Source: Gemmatimonadota bacterium (GTDB lineage Bacteria; Gemmatimonadota; Gemmatimonadetes; Gemmatimonadales; GWC2-71-9). From it: 64,000 nt of DNA. Below, piece after piece: positions 42,129-49,818 of the stretch. The notes beneath the pieces are model-generated. The model had not been told where the DNA came from. It saw nothing but the letters and a program-made list of their open reading frames with translations, and did no database searches. The position numbers and the translations under genes were made by a program. Where the stretch lies: the NCBI GenBank assembly GCA_003220935.1, contig QHTT01000071.1, positions 26,436-90,435 of the forward strand, given 5' to 3'. How positions within the stretch are numbered: the stretch's first letter is position 1; each line of letters starts with the position of its first letter.

Positions 42129-42198
42129 TTGAGTGGTCAAGATTTCGAACCTATGTTCGAAATTGAACATCGGCAAGTCAGGGCGTAACTTACGCCCC
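42129..42198 (+). promoter_or_regulatory. cstA promoter, leaderless layout, overlapped by palindromes
   Basis: TTGAAC (42163-42168), 17-bp spacer, TAACTT (42186-42191), and the cstA ATG seven bases later at 42199, so transcription should begin at or next to the start codon. ATTTCGAAC-CTAT-GTTCGAAAT (42142-42163) is a perfect 9-bp inverted repeat abutting the -35. GGGCGTAA-C-TTACGCCC (42181-42197) covers the -10. CTTGA-GTGG-TCAAG (42129-42142) lies further out. The divergent SDR gene shares this control region. Confidence 0.65.
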
Positions 42199-44235
42199 AT
42201 GAACCGGCTCGCCGCGCTGCTCTTGTGGGGCGGGATTTCCGCCTTGGGCGCCGCGGCCTTCGGGGTGCTTGCCCTCTCCCGGGGGGAGCCGGTCAACGCC
42301 GCCTGGCTGCTCACGGCGGCCGTGTGCACCTATGCCGTCGGCTATCGGTTCTACTCCCGGTTCCTCGCTACCCGCGTGTTCGGACTGGACGACCGGCGTG
42401 CCACCCCCGCCGAGCGCTGCAACAACGGCCGCGACTTCGTCCCCACCAACAAATGGGTCCTGTACGGGCACCATTTTGCGGCGATCGCCGGGGCCGGCCC
42501 GCTCGTCGGACCGGTGCTGGCGGCACAGTTCGGCTTTCTGCCGGGCACGCTGTGGCTGGTGATCGGTGTGGTGCTGGGGGGCGCCGTCCAGGACTTCACG
42601 ATCCTGTGCTGCTCGCTGCGGCGCAACGGCAAGTCGCTCGGCCAGATGGCGAAAGAGGAGGTGAACCCCGCGGCCGGCGCGCTGGCGATGCTCGCGGTGC
42701 TGTTCATTATGATCATCCTGCTCGCCGTGCTGGCGCTGATCGTGGTGAACGCGCTCAAGGCGTCGCCCTGGGGGCTGTTCACCATCGCGTGCACGATTCC
42801 CATCGCATTGCTCATGGGGTGGTGGATGAAGGTGTGGCGGCCCGGCAGGGTGGGAGAAGCGTCGGTGGCGGGCGGCGCGCTGCTGCTCCTGGCGTTGGTG
42901 GGTGGGGGCTACGTGGCGAGCCACCCCGCGCTCGCGTCCATCTTTACCCACCCCGGCGTCGCGATTACGTGGATGATGGTCGTCTACGGATTCGTCGCTT
43001 CGGTGCTGCCGGTTTGGATGCTGCTGTGCCCGCGCGACTATCTCTCGACGTTCCTCAAGATCACGACGATTCTCGCGTTGGCCGTCGCGATCCTCATCAT
43101 CCTGCCACCGCTCAAGATGCCGGCGCTCACCCCGTTCGCGACGCTGGGCGAGGGGCCTGTGTTCGCCGGCAAGCTGTTCCCGTTCGCGTTCATCACGATC
43201 GCCTGCGGGGCGGTGTCGGGATTCCACTCGCTCGTCGCGTCCGGGACCACGCCCAAGATGATCGCCCGGGAGACCGACGCACGCTTCATCGGATACGGCG
43301 GGATGCTGATGGAGTCGTTCGTGGGGGTGATGGCGATGATCGCGGCGTGCACGCTCGATCCCGGCATCTACTTCGCGATGAACACCACCCCCGCCGCGCT
43401 GGCACAGGCGTCGCAGGTGCTGGGGCAGGCCGGGTTCGTCGTCACGCCGGATGTCATGGGCGAGCTTGCGTCGCGCATGGGAGAGACGACGCTGATCGCG
43501 CGCTCGGGCGGCGCGCCGTCGCTCGCGGTCGGGATGGCCCAGATCTTCGCGAGCGCCACCAGCGTCCTGGGCGGCAAGACGCTCACCGCGCTGTGGTACC
43601 ACTTCGCCATCATGTTCGAGGCCTTGTTCATTCTGACCACGATCGACACCGGCACGCGGGTCGGCCGTTTCATGCTGCAGGAGATCGTGGGGCACGTGTG
43701 GCCGAGGTTCGGCGAGACGTCGTGGTATCCCAGCGTGATCGCCGCTAGCGCCGCTGTCGTCGCGGGATGGGGGTACTTCCTCTACCAGGGCGTGGTGGAT
43801 CCACTCGGCGGGATCAACTCGTTGTGGCCGCTGTTTGGGATCTCGAACCAGCTGCTCGCCGCGGTGGCGTTGTGCGTCGGCACCACGATCCTCATCAAGA
43901 TGGGCCGGCAGCGGTTTGCCTGGGTCACCGTCGCGCCGCTCGCCTGGCTCGTGACGGTCACGATGACGGCGGGATGGCAGAAGGTGTTCTCGGCCGACCC
44001 TCGGCTCGGCTTTCTCGCGCACGCGGCCTCGCTGGCGGGGTCGCCCAACCCTGACACGGGACGCCTGATTTTCAATGACCGGCTGAACACGTTCGTGGCA
44101 CTGCTCTTCATGGTGGTCGTGACCGTGCTGATCGGCACGTCGCTGCGCGAGTGGTGGCTGGTCCTGTCGGGCCGGAAGCGGGCGGAGACGCATGAGGCTC
44201 CGTATGTGGAGACGGCATATGCGGCGGGGGACTGA
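42199..44235 (+). CDS. cstA: carbon starvation protein A (pyruvate/peptide transporter family)
   Basis: A 678-aa inner-membrane transporter with about 16-18 helices. Family blocks: TPAERCNNGRDFVPTNKWVLYGHHFAAIAGAGPLVGPVLAAQFGFLPG, GAVQDFTILCCSLRRNGKSLGQMAKEE (in parts), FHSLVASGTTPKMIARETDARFIGYGGMLMESFVGVMA, TALWYHFAIMFEALFILTTIDTGTRVGRFMLQE and LFGISNQLLAAVAL. CstA homologues import pyruvate or peptides. It is followed by an overlapping YbdD-type gene, the usual CstA partner. Confidence 0.96.
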   Translation: MNRLAALLLWGGISALGAAAFGVLALSRGEPVNAAWLLTAAVCTYAVGYRFYSRFLATRVFGLDDRRATPAERCNNGRDFVPTNKWVLYGHHFAAIAGAGPLVGPVLAAQFGFLPGTLWLVIGVVLGGAVQDFTILCCSLRRNGKSLGQMAKEEVNPAAGALAMLAVLFIMIILLAVLALIVVNALKASPWGLFTIACTIPIALLMGWWMKVWRPGRVGEASVAGGALLLLALVGGGYVASHPALASIFTHPGVAITWMMVVYGFVASVLPVWMLLCPRDYLSTFLKITTILALAVAILIILPPLKMPALTPFATLGEGPVFAGKLFPFAFITIACGAVSGFHSLVASGTTPKMIARETDARFIGYGGMLMESFVGVMAMIAACTLDPGIYFAMNTTPAALAQASQVLGQAGFVVTPDVMGELASRMGETTLIARSGGAPSLAVGMAQIFASATSVLGGKTLTALWYHFAIMFEALFILTTIDTGTRVGRFMLQEIVGHVWPRFGETSWYPSVIAASAAVVAGWGYFLYQGVVDPLGGINSLWPLFGISNQLLAAVALCVGTTILIKMGRQRFAWVTVAPLAWLVTVTMTAGWQKVFSADPRLGFLAHAASLAGSPNPDTGRLIFNDRLNTFVALLFMVVVTVLIGTSLREWWLVLSGRKRAETHEAPYVETAYAAGD

Positions 44236-44440
44236 ACGGGAAACGGGAAGGGGGAAAGGGGAAAGGGCCCGACCCTTCCCCGCCCGGCTCGCGGGCGTCC
44301 TCCGGCGCATCATCGGGGCGCCCGATTACGAGTCGTACCTCGAGCATTGTCGAGCCGCCGGGCATCCGCCGCGGCTCAGCGAGCCGGACTACGTCGCGCA
44401 ATTCTTCGAGGCGAAGGGAAAGGGAGTGCGCTGCTGCTAG
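44219..44440 (+). CDS. YbdD/YjiX family small protein, CstA partner
   Basis: A 73-aa protein whose C-terminal part, RRIIGAPDYESYLEHCRAAG, SEPDYVAQFFEAKGKGVRCC, has the YbdD hallmarks including the terminal RCC. ATG 44219 follows GGAG and overlaps cstA by 17 bp; in-frame ATGs at 44192 and 44204 also exist. The N-terminal Arg/Gly/Glu-rich stretch (RGTERETGRGKGER) is the translation of a heptamer array and is absent from normal YbdD. Confidence 0.85.
   Translation: MRRGTERETGRGKGERARPFPARLAGVLRRIIGAPDYESYLEHCRAAGHPPRLSEPDYVAQFFEAKGKGVRCC
44236..44267. repeat. heptamer array in the YbdD-type gene
   Basis: ACGGGAA, ACGGGAA, GGGGGAA, AGGGGAA and a partial fifth unit, beginning directly after the cstA stop. 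It is followed by a complementary CCCGACCCTTCCCC stretch, so a hairpin is possible. Confidence 0.75.
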
Positions 44441-44838
44441 CGGGCGCCCATGGTTTTGGTCCGGCCTGGGTCGTCCTGTGTGTCGCGCTCGCGATTCACG
44501 TAGCGGACGAAGCCCTCACTGATTTCCTGTCGGTCTACAACCCTGCGGTCCGTGCGATCCGGGCGCGGTTTCCCTTCCTACCCCTCCCTACCTTCACATT
44601 CCGCGTCTGGCTTGGCGGGCTGCTCGTGGTGACGGTCCTGCTGTTCGCCCTCTCGCCGGCGGCCTTCCGCGGGGAGTCCGGGATGCGACCGGCGGCCTAT
44701 GTCTTCGGGCTCGTGATGGCGGGGAACGGCTTGTTGCACCTGGTGGGATCAGTCTACATGAGGAAGGCGATGCCAGGGGTGTACTCGGCGCCGCTCATTC
44801 TCGGGGCGGCGCTGTATCTGCTCGCCTCCATGCCCTGA
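44347..44838 (+). CDS. HXXEE-like membrane protein
   Basis: Predicted four-helix membrane protein of up to 163 aa. AIHVADEALTDF (H-x2-DE), NGLLHLVGSVY and MPGVYSAPLILGAALYLL match the HXXEE-domain layout of metal-site-like His/Glu residues in helices. The frame opens with TTG 44347, which overlaps the YbdD gene by 94 bp; no ATG or GTG lies between it and the first helix, so the true start is uncertain. It closes the cstA group. The second gene block's promoter begins 11 bp after its stop. Function unknown. Confidence 0.6.
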   Translation: MSSRRASAAAQRAGLRRAILRGEGKGSALLLAGAHGFGPAWVVLCVALAIHVADEALTDFLSVYNPAVRAIRARFPFLPLPTFTFRVWLGGLLVVTVLLFALSPAAFRGESGMRPAAYVFGLVMAGNGLLHLVGSVYMRKAMPGVYSAPLILGAALYLLASMP

Positions 44839-44848
44839 GTCGCCAAGC

Positions 44849-44876
44849 TTGACAGTCCCGTTCGTAGGTGCAAATT
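44849..44876 (+). promoter_or_regulatory. sigma-70-like promoter of leader RNA copy 1
   Basis: TTGACA (44849-44854), 16-bp spacer, CAAATT (44871-44876). The same layout with TTGACA-16-CAGATT precedes copy 2 at 58750. The predicted transcription start (about 44883-44884) coincides with the first base of the leader's 5' helix. Confidence 0.65.
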
Positions 44877-44883
44877 GAAACCA

Positions 44884-45001
44884 ACTCAGGTGCTATGAAC
44901 CCCGTGGCGCGATGATGTGCGGCTCGCCCATGCCCCGGGGGGAGCGAATCGCGAAGCCGGCTGAGTGGGGACATCCCCCGGTCAGCCGGCTTTTCATTGT
45001 T
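44884..45001 (+). ncRNA. structured leader RNA with terminator, copy 1 (candidate riboswitch/attenuator)
   Basis: ACTCAG (44884-44889) can pair with CTGAGT (44961-44966). CCCCG (44900-44904) pairs with CGGGG (44936-44940), and CGCGAT (44908-44913) inside that loop pairs with ATCGCG (44948-44953) outside it, giving a pseudoknot. AGCCGGCTGA (44955-44964) pairs with TCAGCCGGCT (44982-44991) and is followed by TTTTCATTGTT, an intrinsic terminator. The 5' helix and terminator share CTGA, so they exclude each other. The ECF sigma gene starts 15 bp after. The homologous copy is at 58785-58898. The RNA class is not recognised. Confidence 0.75.
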
Positions 45002-45015
45002 GCAAGGGATGGCGG

Positions 45016-45789
45016 ATGGACGACTGGGTCGCCGAGCTGCAGGCGGGCAAGCCGGAATCCGCGTGGGACCGGTTCCTCGATCGCTACCGCCGCCTCATCT
45101 TCTCGGCGATCCGCCACTACGCCCAGGACTACGACGACGTCATGGACGTGTTCGCGCAGGTGTGCGAAGCCCTGCGCGCCGACGATCTGCGACGGCTCCG
45201 CTGCTATGTCGACCAGACCGATCACCGTGCCCGCTTCTCCACCTGGCTCGTCACCGTCGTCCGCCACCTCACGATCGACTGGTTCCGCCACCGCGACGGC
45301 CGGCGTCGCATCTCGACGGTGGCCGAACGCTTACCACCGCTGCAACGTCGCATCTTCGAGCACGTCTTCTTGGACCGGCGCAGCCACGCCGAGGCGTATG
45401 AGCTGATCCGAACCGGAGAGACACGCGACCTCTCCTTCAAAGAGTATCAAGCAGAGCTGCGGGCGACGTATCGCGCCGTGACCAACGGGCGGCGGGGCGG
45501 CGTGCTGCGCGAGCTGGGCGCGCCGCCGCCGCCTGACGTCGAGTCCGATTCCCCCCACTACGCCGACAGGCGGGAGGCCCGCGAGTTCATCGCGCGAGCC
45601 CTTGGCGCCTTGAGCGACGAGGATCGCGTGGCGGTCGAGCTACACGTCGTCGAGGAGCTACCCGCCGCCGACGTAGCCCGCCTGCTCGGGCTTCCGAACG
45701 CGAAGGCCGTCTACAACCGCGTCTACCGGGCGCTCGAGCTGCTGCGAGGGCAGTTCGAGCGGGCCGGTCTCAGTCGGGAGGACCTGTGA
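45016..45789 (+). CDS. ECF-type RNA polymerase sigma factor
   Basis: A 257-aa sigma factor. Region 2: FLDRYRRLIFSAIRHYAQDYDDVMDVFAQVCEAL (in parts), FSTWLVTVVRHLTIDWFRHRDGRRR for -10 recognition. Region 4: LGALSDEDRVAVELHVVEELPAADVARLLGL and KAVYNRVYRALELLRG helix-turn-helix. The linker between them is long (about 90 residues) for an ECF factor. ATG 45016 follows AAGGGA just after the leader terminator. It likely directs transcription of the envelope block, with the next gene as its regulator. Confidence 0.92.
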   Translation: MDDWVAELQAGKPESAWDRFLDRYRRLIFSAIRHYAQDYDDVMDVFAQVCEALRADDLRRLRCYVDQTDHRARFSTWLVTVVRHLTIDWFRHRDGRRRISTVAERLPPLQRRIFEHVFLDRRSHAEAYELIRTGETRDLSFKEYQAELRATYRAVTNGRRGGVLRELGAPPPPDVESDSPHYADRREAREFIARALGALSDEDRVAVELHVVEELPAADVARLLGLPNAKAVYNRVYRALELLRGQFERAGLSREDL

Positions 45790-45862
45790 GCAGTCGCGTG
45801 GCTCTTGGCCGTCTCATGGCCTCGAGATCATGCACGCATTCGCCCACGGAGGACCACGCCGC

Positions 45863-46540
45863 GTGACCGACCCCGATCCAGCCGCTAGGGACCGGTTCGA
45901 CCTCGTCCGCCGAGCGCTCGTGGCCTTGGAAGCGAGCGAGACCACCACGCCCGACTGCCTGGACGACGACACGATCGCCGCCCACGCCGAGGGGACTCTC
46001 GATGCAGCCGCGCGCGCGGCGGTGCTGCCCCACCTCGCGACCTGCCGGCGCTGCCGCGCCGCCGTCGCGTCGGTCGCGCACGCGCTGGCGGACCCCGCCG
46101 TGTTGCGCGAGATCTCTCGGGCCGATGGCGCAGCCGGGCGCCGCCTGTGGCGGATCGCACTGCCGGCTGCGGCGGCGGCAGCGATCCTGGTCGCGATCGG
46201 GTTGCCGCGCTGGGGGAGTGACGACAGGCATCGCGCACCGCCCCAGCCGGTCGTCCAGGTCCCCACGCCCCTGGCACCCATCGGAGTCGTGGCCGAGGCG
46301 TCGGCGCTGCGTTGGGCCGCGGTCGCGGGTGCCGATCGCTACAGGCTCACGCTGTTCGACGCCGGGGGTCGGGTGTTGTACGAGGCCCAGCTCGGCGACA
46401 CGGCGGTGGCGCTCCCCGATTCGATCTCTCTCATCCCCGATCATCCGTACCTCTGGAAGGTGGAGGCGCGCACCGGGTGGGATCGCTGGTCGGCCTCCGA
46501 GCTCGTCCAGTTCTCGATCGCGCGCGGCCTGCTCCGGTGA
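45863..46540 (+). CDS. membrane anti-sigma-like protein with zinc finger
   Basis: A 225-aa protein. The N-terminal zinc-binding anti-sigma motif is HLATCRRC (HxxxCxxC). One membrane helix (IALPAAAAAAILVAIGLP) leads to an exported domain with an FN3-like pattern (ALRWAAVAGADRYRLTLFDAGGRVLYEA). GTG 45863 follows GGAGG with a nine-base spacer and is preferred over ATG 45830. Next to an ECF factor it is the expected anti-sigma. It overlaps the CHAT gene by a GTGA junction. Confidence 0.87.
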   Translation: MTDPDPAARDRFDLVRRALVALEASETTTPDCLDDDTIAAHAEGTLDAAARAAVLPHLATCRRCRAAVASVAHALADPAVLREISRADGAAGRRLWRIALPAAAAAAILVAIGLPRWGSDDRHRAPPQPVVQVPTPLAPIGVVAEASALRWAAVAGADRYRLTLFDAGGRVLYEAQLGDTAVALPDSISLIPDHPYLWKVEARTGWDRWSASELVQFSIARGLLR

Positions 46541-49500
46541 CGACGATCGGGCCGTTGCTCGTGATTGCGGCGCTGACGACCCAATCGCCGGCGGCGGACA
46601 CGCTGCGGCTGCTGGCGAGCCACCTCCCCGACTCCGCGCTGGCCGCCGCCGTGCTGGCCCGTCCGTTCGCGGTGCGCGACGCGGTGACCGACGCGCTGCG
46701 GCAGGTGGTGAAAGGCCCGACCGCTAGTGCACGCGACGACCAGCTCGCCGTGGCGCATCACCTCGCAGCCGCTTACGCGGTGGGGTGGCGCGACTCGTTC
46801 CTGCTGCGGGAGGTGGAGCGGTTCGCCGCCCGGCCCACCCTGCAGCGCGCCAGTAAGGTCTGGGTCGACAGCGTGCGGCGCGCGGGCATCGCGGCCTACG
46901 GCCGGGACGGACCGGCCGCGGCGATCAGCGTGTGGCGACGGGCGCTGGCGCGCACGCGCGCGATCCACGACACCGCCGGCATCGCGACGGTATCGGGCAA
47001 CATCGGCGCGGGCTTGCTCGCCGAGGGCCGGCTCGACAGCGCCGTCGTATACCTGGAGCGGGCGCGCGCCCTGGCGACCGCCGTCGGCGACGTGCGCACC
47101 CAGGCGAACGCCGTCGTGGCGCTCGCCGGCGTGAGCGAGGACAGGGGCGATCTGGCGGCGGCGCGCCAGCGCTACGCCGAGGCCCGCGCCCTGCAAGACC
47201 GGATCGGGGACACGCGCGGCATGGCCGCCGGCTACAACAACCTCGGCCTGCTGGCCCAACGCGTGGGTGACCTCGACGAAGCGCGCCGCCAGTTCGAGGC
47301 GGCGCTCGCGCTCAACCGGCGGGACGGGCGTGACGAGGTCGCGGCGACCAACCTGGTGAATCTCGCGGGGCTCGCGAGCCTCGCCGGCGACTTCGCCCGG
47401 GCCGAGCAGCTGTACCAGGATGCGCTCGCGACGTGGCGCGCGCGCGAGGCGTGGGCCGACGCTGCGGACGCGCTGCACGGGCTCGGGCAGCTCGAGCTGC
47501 GCCGCGGCGATTATCCGGCTGGCGCCGCAGCGCTGCGCGAGGCGTTGTCGATCTACGACCGCACGGGGCCGCTCGCGGACGCCCTAGCGGTGCGGCGCGA
47601 GCTCGCCGGGGCGCTCGCCGCCATGGGGGAGCTACAGGGCGCGCTGGACGAGCTGCGCCACGCCGACCGGCTTGCTGATTCGGCGCGTGCGCCGCCCGCT
47701 GCTCGTGCCGGCGTCGCGCTCGAGGGCGCCGATCTGGCGCGGCAGCTGAACATGCTGGGCGAGGCGGAGCGGCTGTACGCTCGCGCGGAGTTCCTGTACC
47801 GTCAAGCGGGCGACCCAGGCGGCGCCGCCGAGGCGGAGCAAGGGCGCGGTCTCCTCTTGCTCGAGCGCGAAAACTATCCCCGTGCGCAGGTGTTGCTCGC
47901 AGCAGCGCTCCGGACGCAAGGGTCCTCCGGCAACGAGCGCGGTGCGGCGCTCACTCGTCTGCTGCTCGGCGAAGGGGCGCTCGGGCGGGGCGACACGGTG
48001 GAGGCGCGGCGCCAGCTCGCGCGCGCGGTGTCAGATCTGAAGCGTGTGGGCGACCCGGTCGCTGAAGCCGCTGCGTTGGGAGAGCGTGCGGCGCTCGAAG
48101 CCGGAGCCGGGTCGCCTGCTGTCGCCGAGTCGCTCTATCGCGCGGCGCTCGCACTGGTCGAAGGGCGCGTCGCGCCGGAGGTGGCGTGGCGCCTCCACGC
48201 GGGGCTCGGGCTCGCGCTCCGAGCCCGGGGGGCGGTGGACTCGGCCGTCCGCCAGCTCCGCGCCGCGCTGGCGGAAATCGAGCGGCCCAGTCGCTCGCTC
48301 GCCTTGCCGGAGCGACGCTCGGCCTTCTTCGCCGACAAGTGGGAGGTCTACGCGCAGCTGGCGCTGCTCGAGCACGCCCGGGGGCGGGTCGGCGCAGCGT
48401 TCGAGACGAGCGAGCGGCTGCGCGCGCGGGAAACGCTCGAGCTGCTCGTGCGCAGCCGCGTCGACGCGCTGGCCGATACGACCGCCGAGCTCGTGGCCCG
48501 CGAGCAGGATCTCCGCCACCGCATCGCGGAGCTGACGCACGAGGTCGAGGGTGGGACGCCGGGCGGCGGAGGGTTGCGCGGCGCGGATCCCCCGCCCGGA
48601 CCGGCGCCCGGAGCCCGCGAGACGCTGGCGCGTGCCCAGGAGTCGTACGCCGACCTGCTAATCGAGATGCGCGAGCGTGCGCCGCGGCACGCCGCACTCG
48701 TCGCCCCCGCGCCGGCGACCTGGCGGGACGTGGCGCGGCGCCTCGCTGCCGACGAGGCGTTCATCGAGTACTTGGTCAGCGACTCGGGCTCGGTTGCGTT
48801 CGTTGTTACGCACGATAGCGTCGCCGGCGTCGAGCTCGGGATCGCTCGCCGCGACCTCGCCCGGCTTGTCGGGTTCGCGCGCGGCACGCTGGCTCTCACG
48901 CCCCATCTCCCCTCCGACTCTTTGTGGCGCGGGCCGCTGCGACAACTCCACGAATACCTGATCGCAGCGGTCGAGGAGACTGGCCTGCTCGCGGGCAAGA
49001 CCCGGCTCGTGCTCGTCCCCCACGCCGAGCTGCACTATCTGCCCTTCGCAGCGCTGATCGAGCGCAACGGGGAAGGCCGATTCCTGATCGAGCGTTACGA
49101 GCTGGCCGTGACGCCGTCGGCATCGGTCTGGCTCGCGCTCGGCGACCGGCCGGCGAGCCGCGCTGGGGCCGGGGTGCTCGCCCTCGCACCGCGGCCCGAT
49201 GCCCTGCCGGCCTCCCGCGAAGAGGTCGCCGTGATCGCCCGGGCCATGGGAGCGGCGACGCAGGTGCTCGTGGGCGAGACGGCAACCGAAGCGGCGTTCC
49301 GGCGAGCGGCACCTGCTCAGCGCGTGCTGCACCTCGCCACTTACGGCGTCCTGAACAAGCGCAACCCGCTGTTTTCGTTCGTCGAGCTCGCGCCGGGTGA
49401 CGGGCACGACGGGCGGCTCGAGGTTCACGAGGTGTTTGGCCTGCGGCTGCAGGCGGAGCTGGTCGTCCTCTCGGCGTGCCAGACGGGCCTCGGCGCCGGG

Positions 49501-49767
49501 GCCCTCGGAGATGTGCCGACGGGGGACGATTGGATCGGACTCACGCGTGCGTTCCTGTACGCCGGGGCGGCGAATGTCGTCGCAACGCTCTGGCCGGTGG
49601 AAGACCAGGCGACGGCCGCGCTGATGGAGCGGTTTTACGAAGGATACCAATCCGCCGCTGATCCTGTACGAGCGCTCGCCCGAGCTCAGCGCGCGCTGCT
49701 GTCGGCGCCAGCCTCCGCGCACCCGTTCCATTGGGGAGGGTTAGTCGTGGTGGAGGGCTCCCAGTGA
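46537..49767 (+). CDS. TPR-CHAT protein, probable pseudo-caspase (catalytic His replaced)
   Basis: A 1076-aa protein. Residues about 1-20 could act as a signal (IGPLLVIAALTTQSPAAD). About 130-620 are TPR repeats (GYNNLGLLAQRVGDLDEARRQFEAALALN and similar). A coiled segment with EQDLRHRIAELTHEVEGG precedes the CHAT domain from about 790. CHAT is a caspase-like peptidase fold with ATHG and SACxTG motifs. Here Cys981 is present in LSACQTG, but the His of ATHG is Tyr936 (HLATYG; His932 is the non-catalytic one). The C-terminal WPVEDQATAALMERFYEGY and HPFHWGGLVVV are typical. Confidence 0.9.
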   Translation: MTTIGPLLVIAALTTQSPAADTLRLLASHLPDSALAAAVLARPFAVRDAVTDALRQVVKGPTASARDDQLAVAHHLAAAYAVGWRDSFLLREVERFAARPTLQRASKVWVDSVRRAGIAAYGRDGPAAAISVWRRALARTRAIHDTAGIATVSGNIGAGLLAEGRLDSAVVYLERARALATAVGDVRTQANAVVALAGVSEDRGDLAAARQRYAEARALQDRIGDTRGMAAGYNNLGLLAQRVGDLDEARRQFEAALALNRRDGRDEVAATNLVNLAGLASLAGDFARAEQLYQDALATWRAREAWADAADALHGLGQLELRRGDYPAGAAALREALSIYDRTGPLADALAVRRELAGALAAMGELQGALDELRHADRLADSARAPPAARAGVALEGADLARQLNMLGEAERLYARAEFLYRQAGDPGGAAEAEQGRGLLLLERENYPRAQVLLAAALRTQGSSGNERGAALTRLLLGEGALGRGDTVEARRQLARAVSDLKRVGDPVAEAAALGERAALEAGAGSPAVAESLYRAALALVEGRVAPEVAWRLHAGLGLALRARGAVDSAVRQLRAALAEIERPSRSLALPERRSAFFADKWEVYAQLALLEHARGRVGAAFETSERLRARETLELLVRSRVDALADTTAELVAREQDLRHRIAELTHEVEGGTPGGGGLRGADPPPGPAPGARETLARAQESYADLLIEMRERAPRHAALVAPAPATWRDVARRLAADEAFIEYLVSDSGSVAFVVTHDSVAGVELGIARRDLARLVGFARGTLALTPHLPSDSLWRGPLRQLHEYLIAAVEETGLLAGKTRLVLVPHAELHYLPFAALIERNGEGRFLIERYELAVTPSASVWLALGDRPASRAGAGVLALAPRPDALPASREEVAVIARAMGAATQVLVGETATEAAFRRAAPAQRVLHLATYGVLNKRNPLFSFVELAPGDGHDGRLEVHEVFGLRLQAELVVLSACQTGLGAGALGDVPTGDDWIGLTRAFLYAGAANVVATLWPVEDQATAALMERFYEGYQSAADPVRALARAQRALLSAPASAHPFHWGGLVVVEGSQ

Positions 49768-49818
49768 GCAAGCACCAGCGTGGTGTCCGTCGTATAGGGA
49801 ACCACGTGAAAGGTCACT

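Noticed and set aside
44884..45001. c-di-GMP-I, cobalamin or Moco riboswitch identity for the leader RNA
   Set aside because: The conserved cores I remember for these classes are not present; only the general architecture is shared.
44884..45001. Leader pair as simple duplicated terminator sequence
   Set aside because: Similarity extends from the -35 box through the pseudoknot core, with compensatory stem changes, which a copied terminator would not need.
46537..49767. TPR-CHAT gene as part of a type III-E CRISPR (Craspase) system
   Set aside because: No gRAMP/Cas7-11 or repeat array is nearby, and the context is an ECF/anti-sigma operon.
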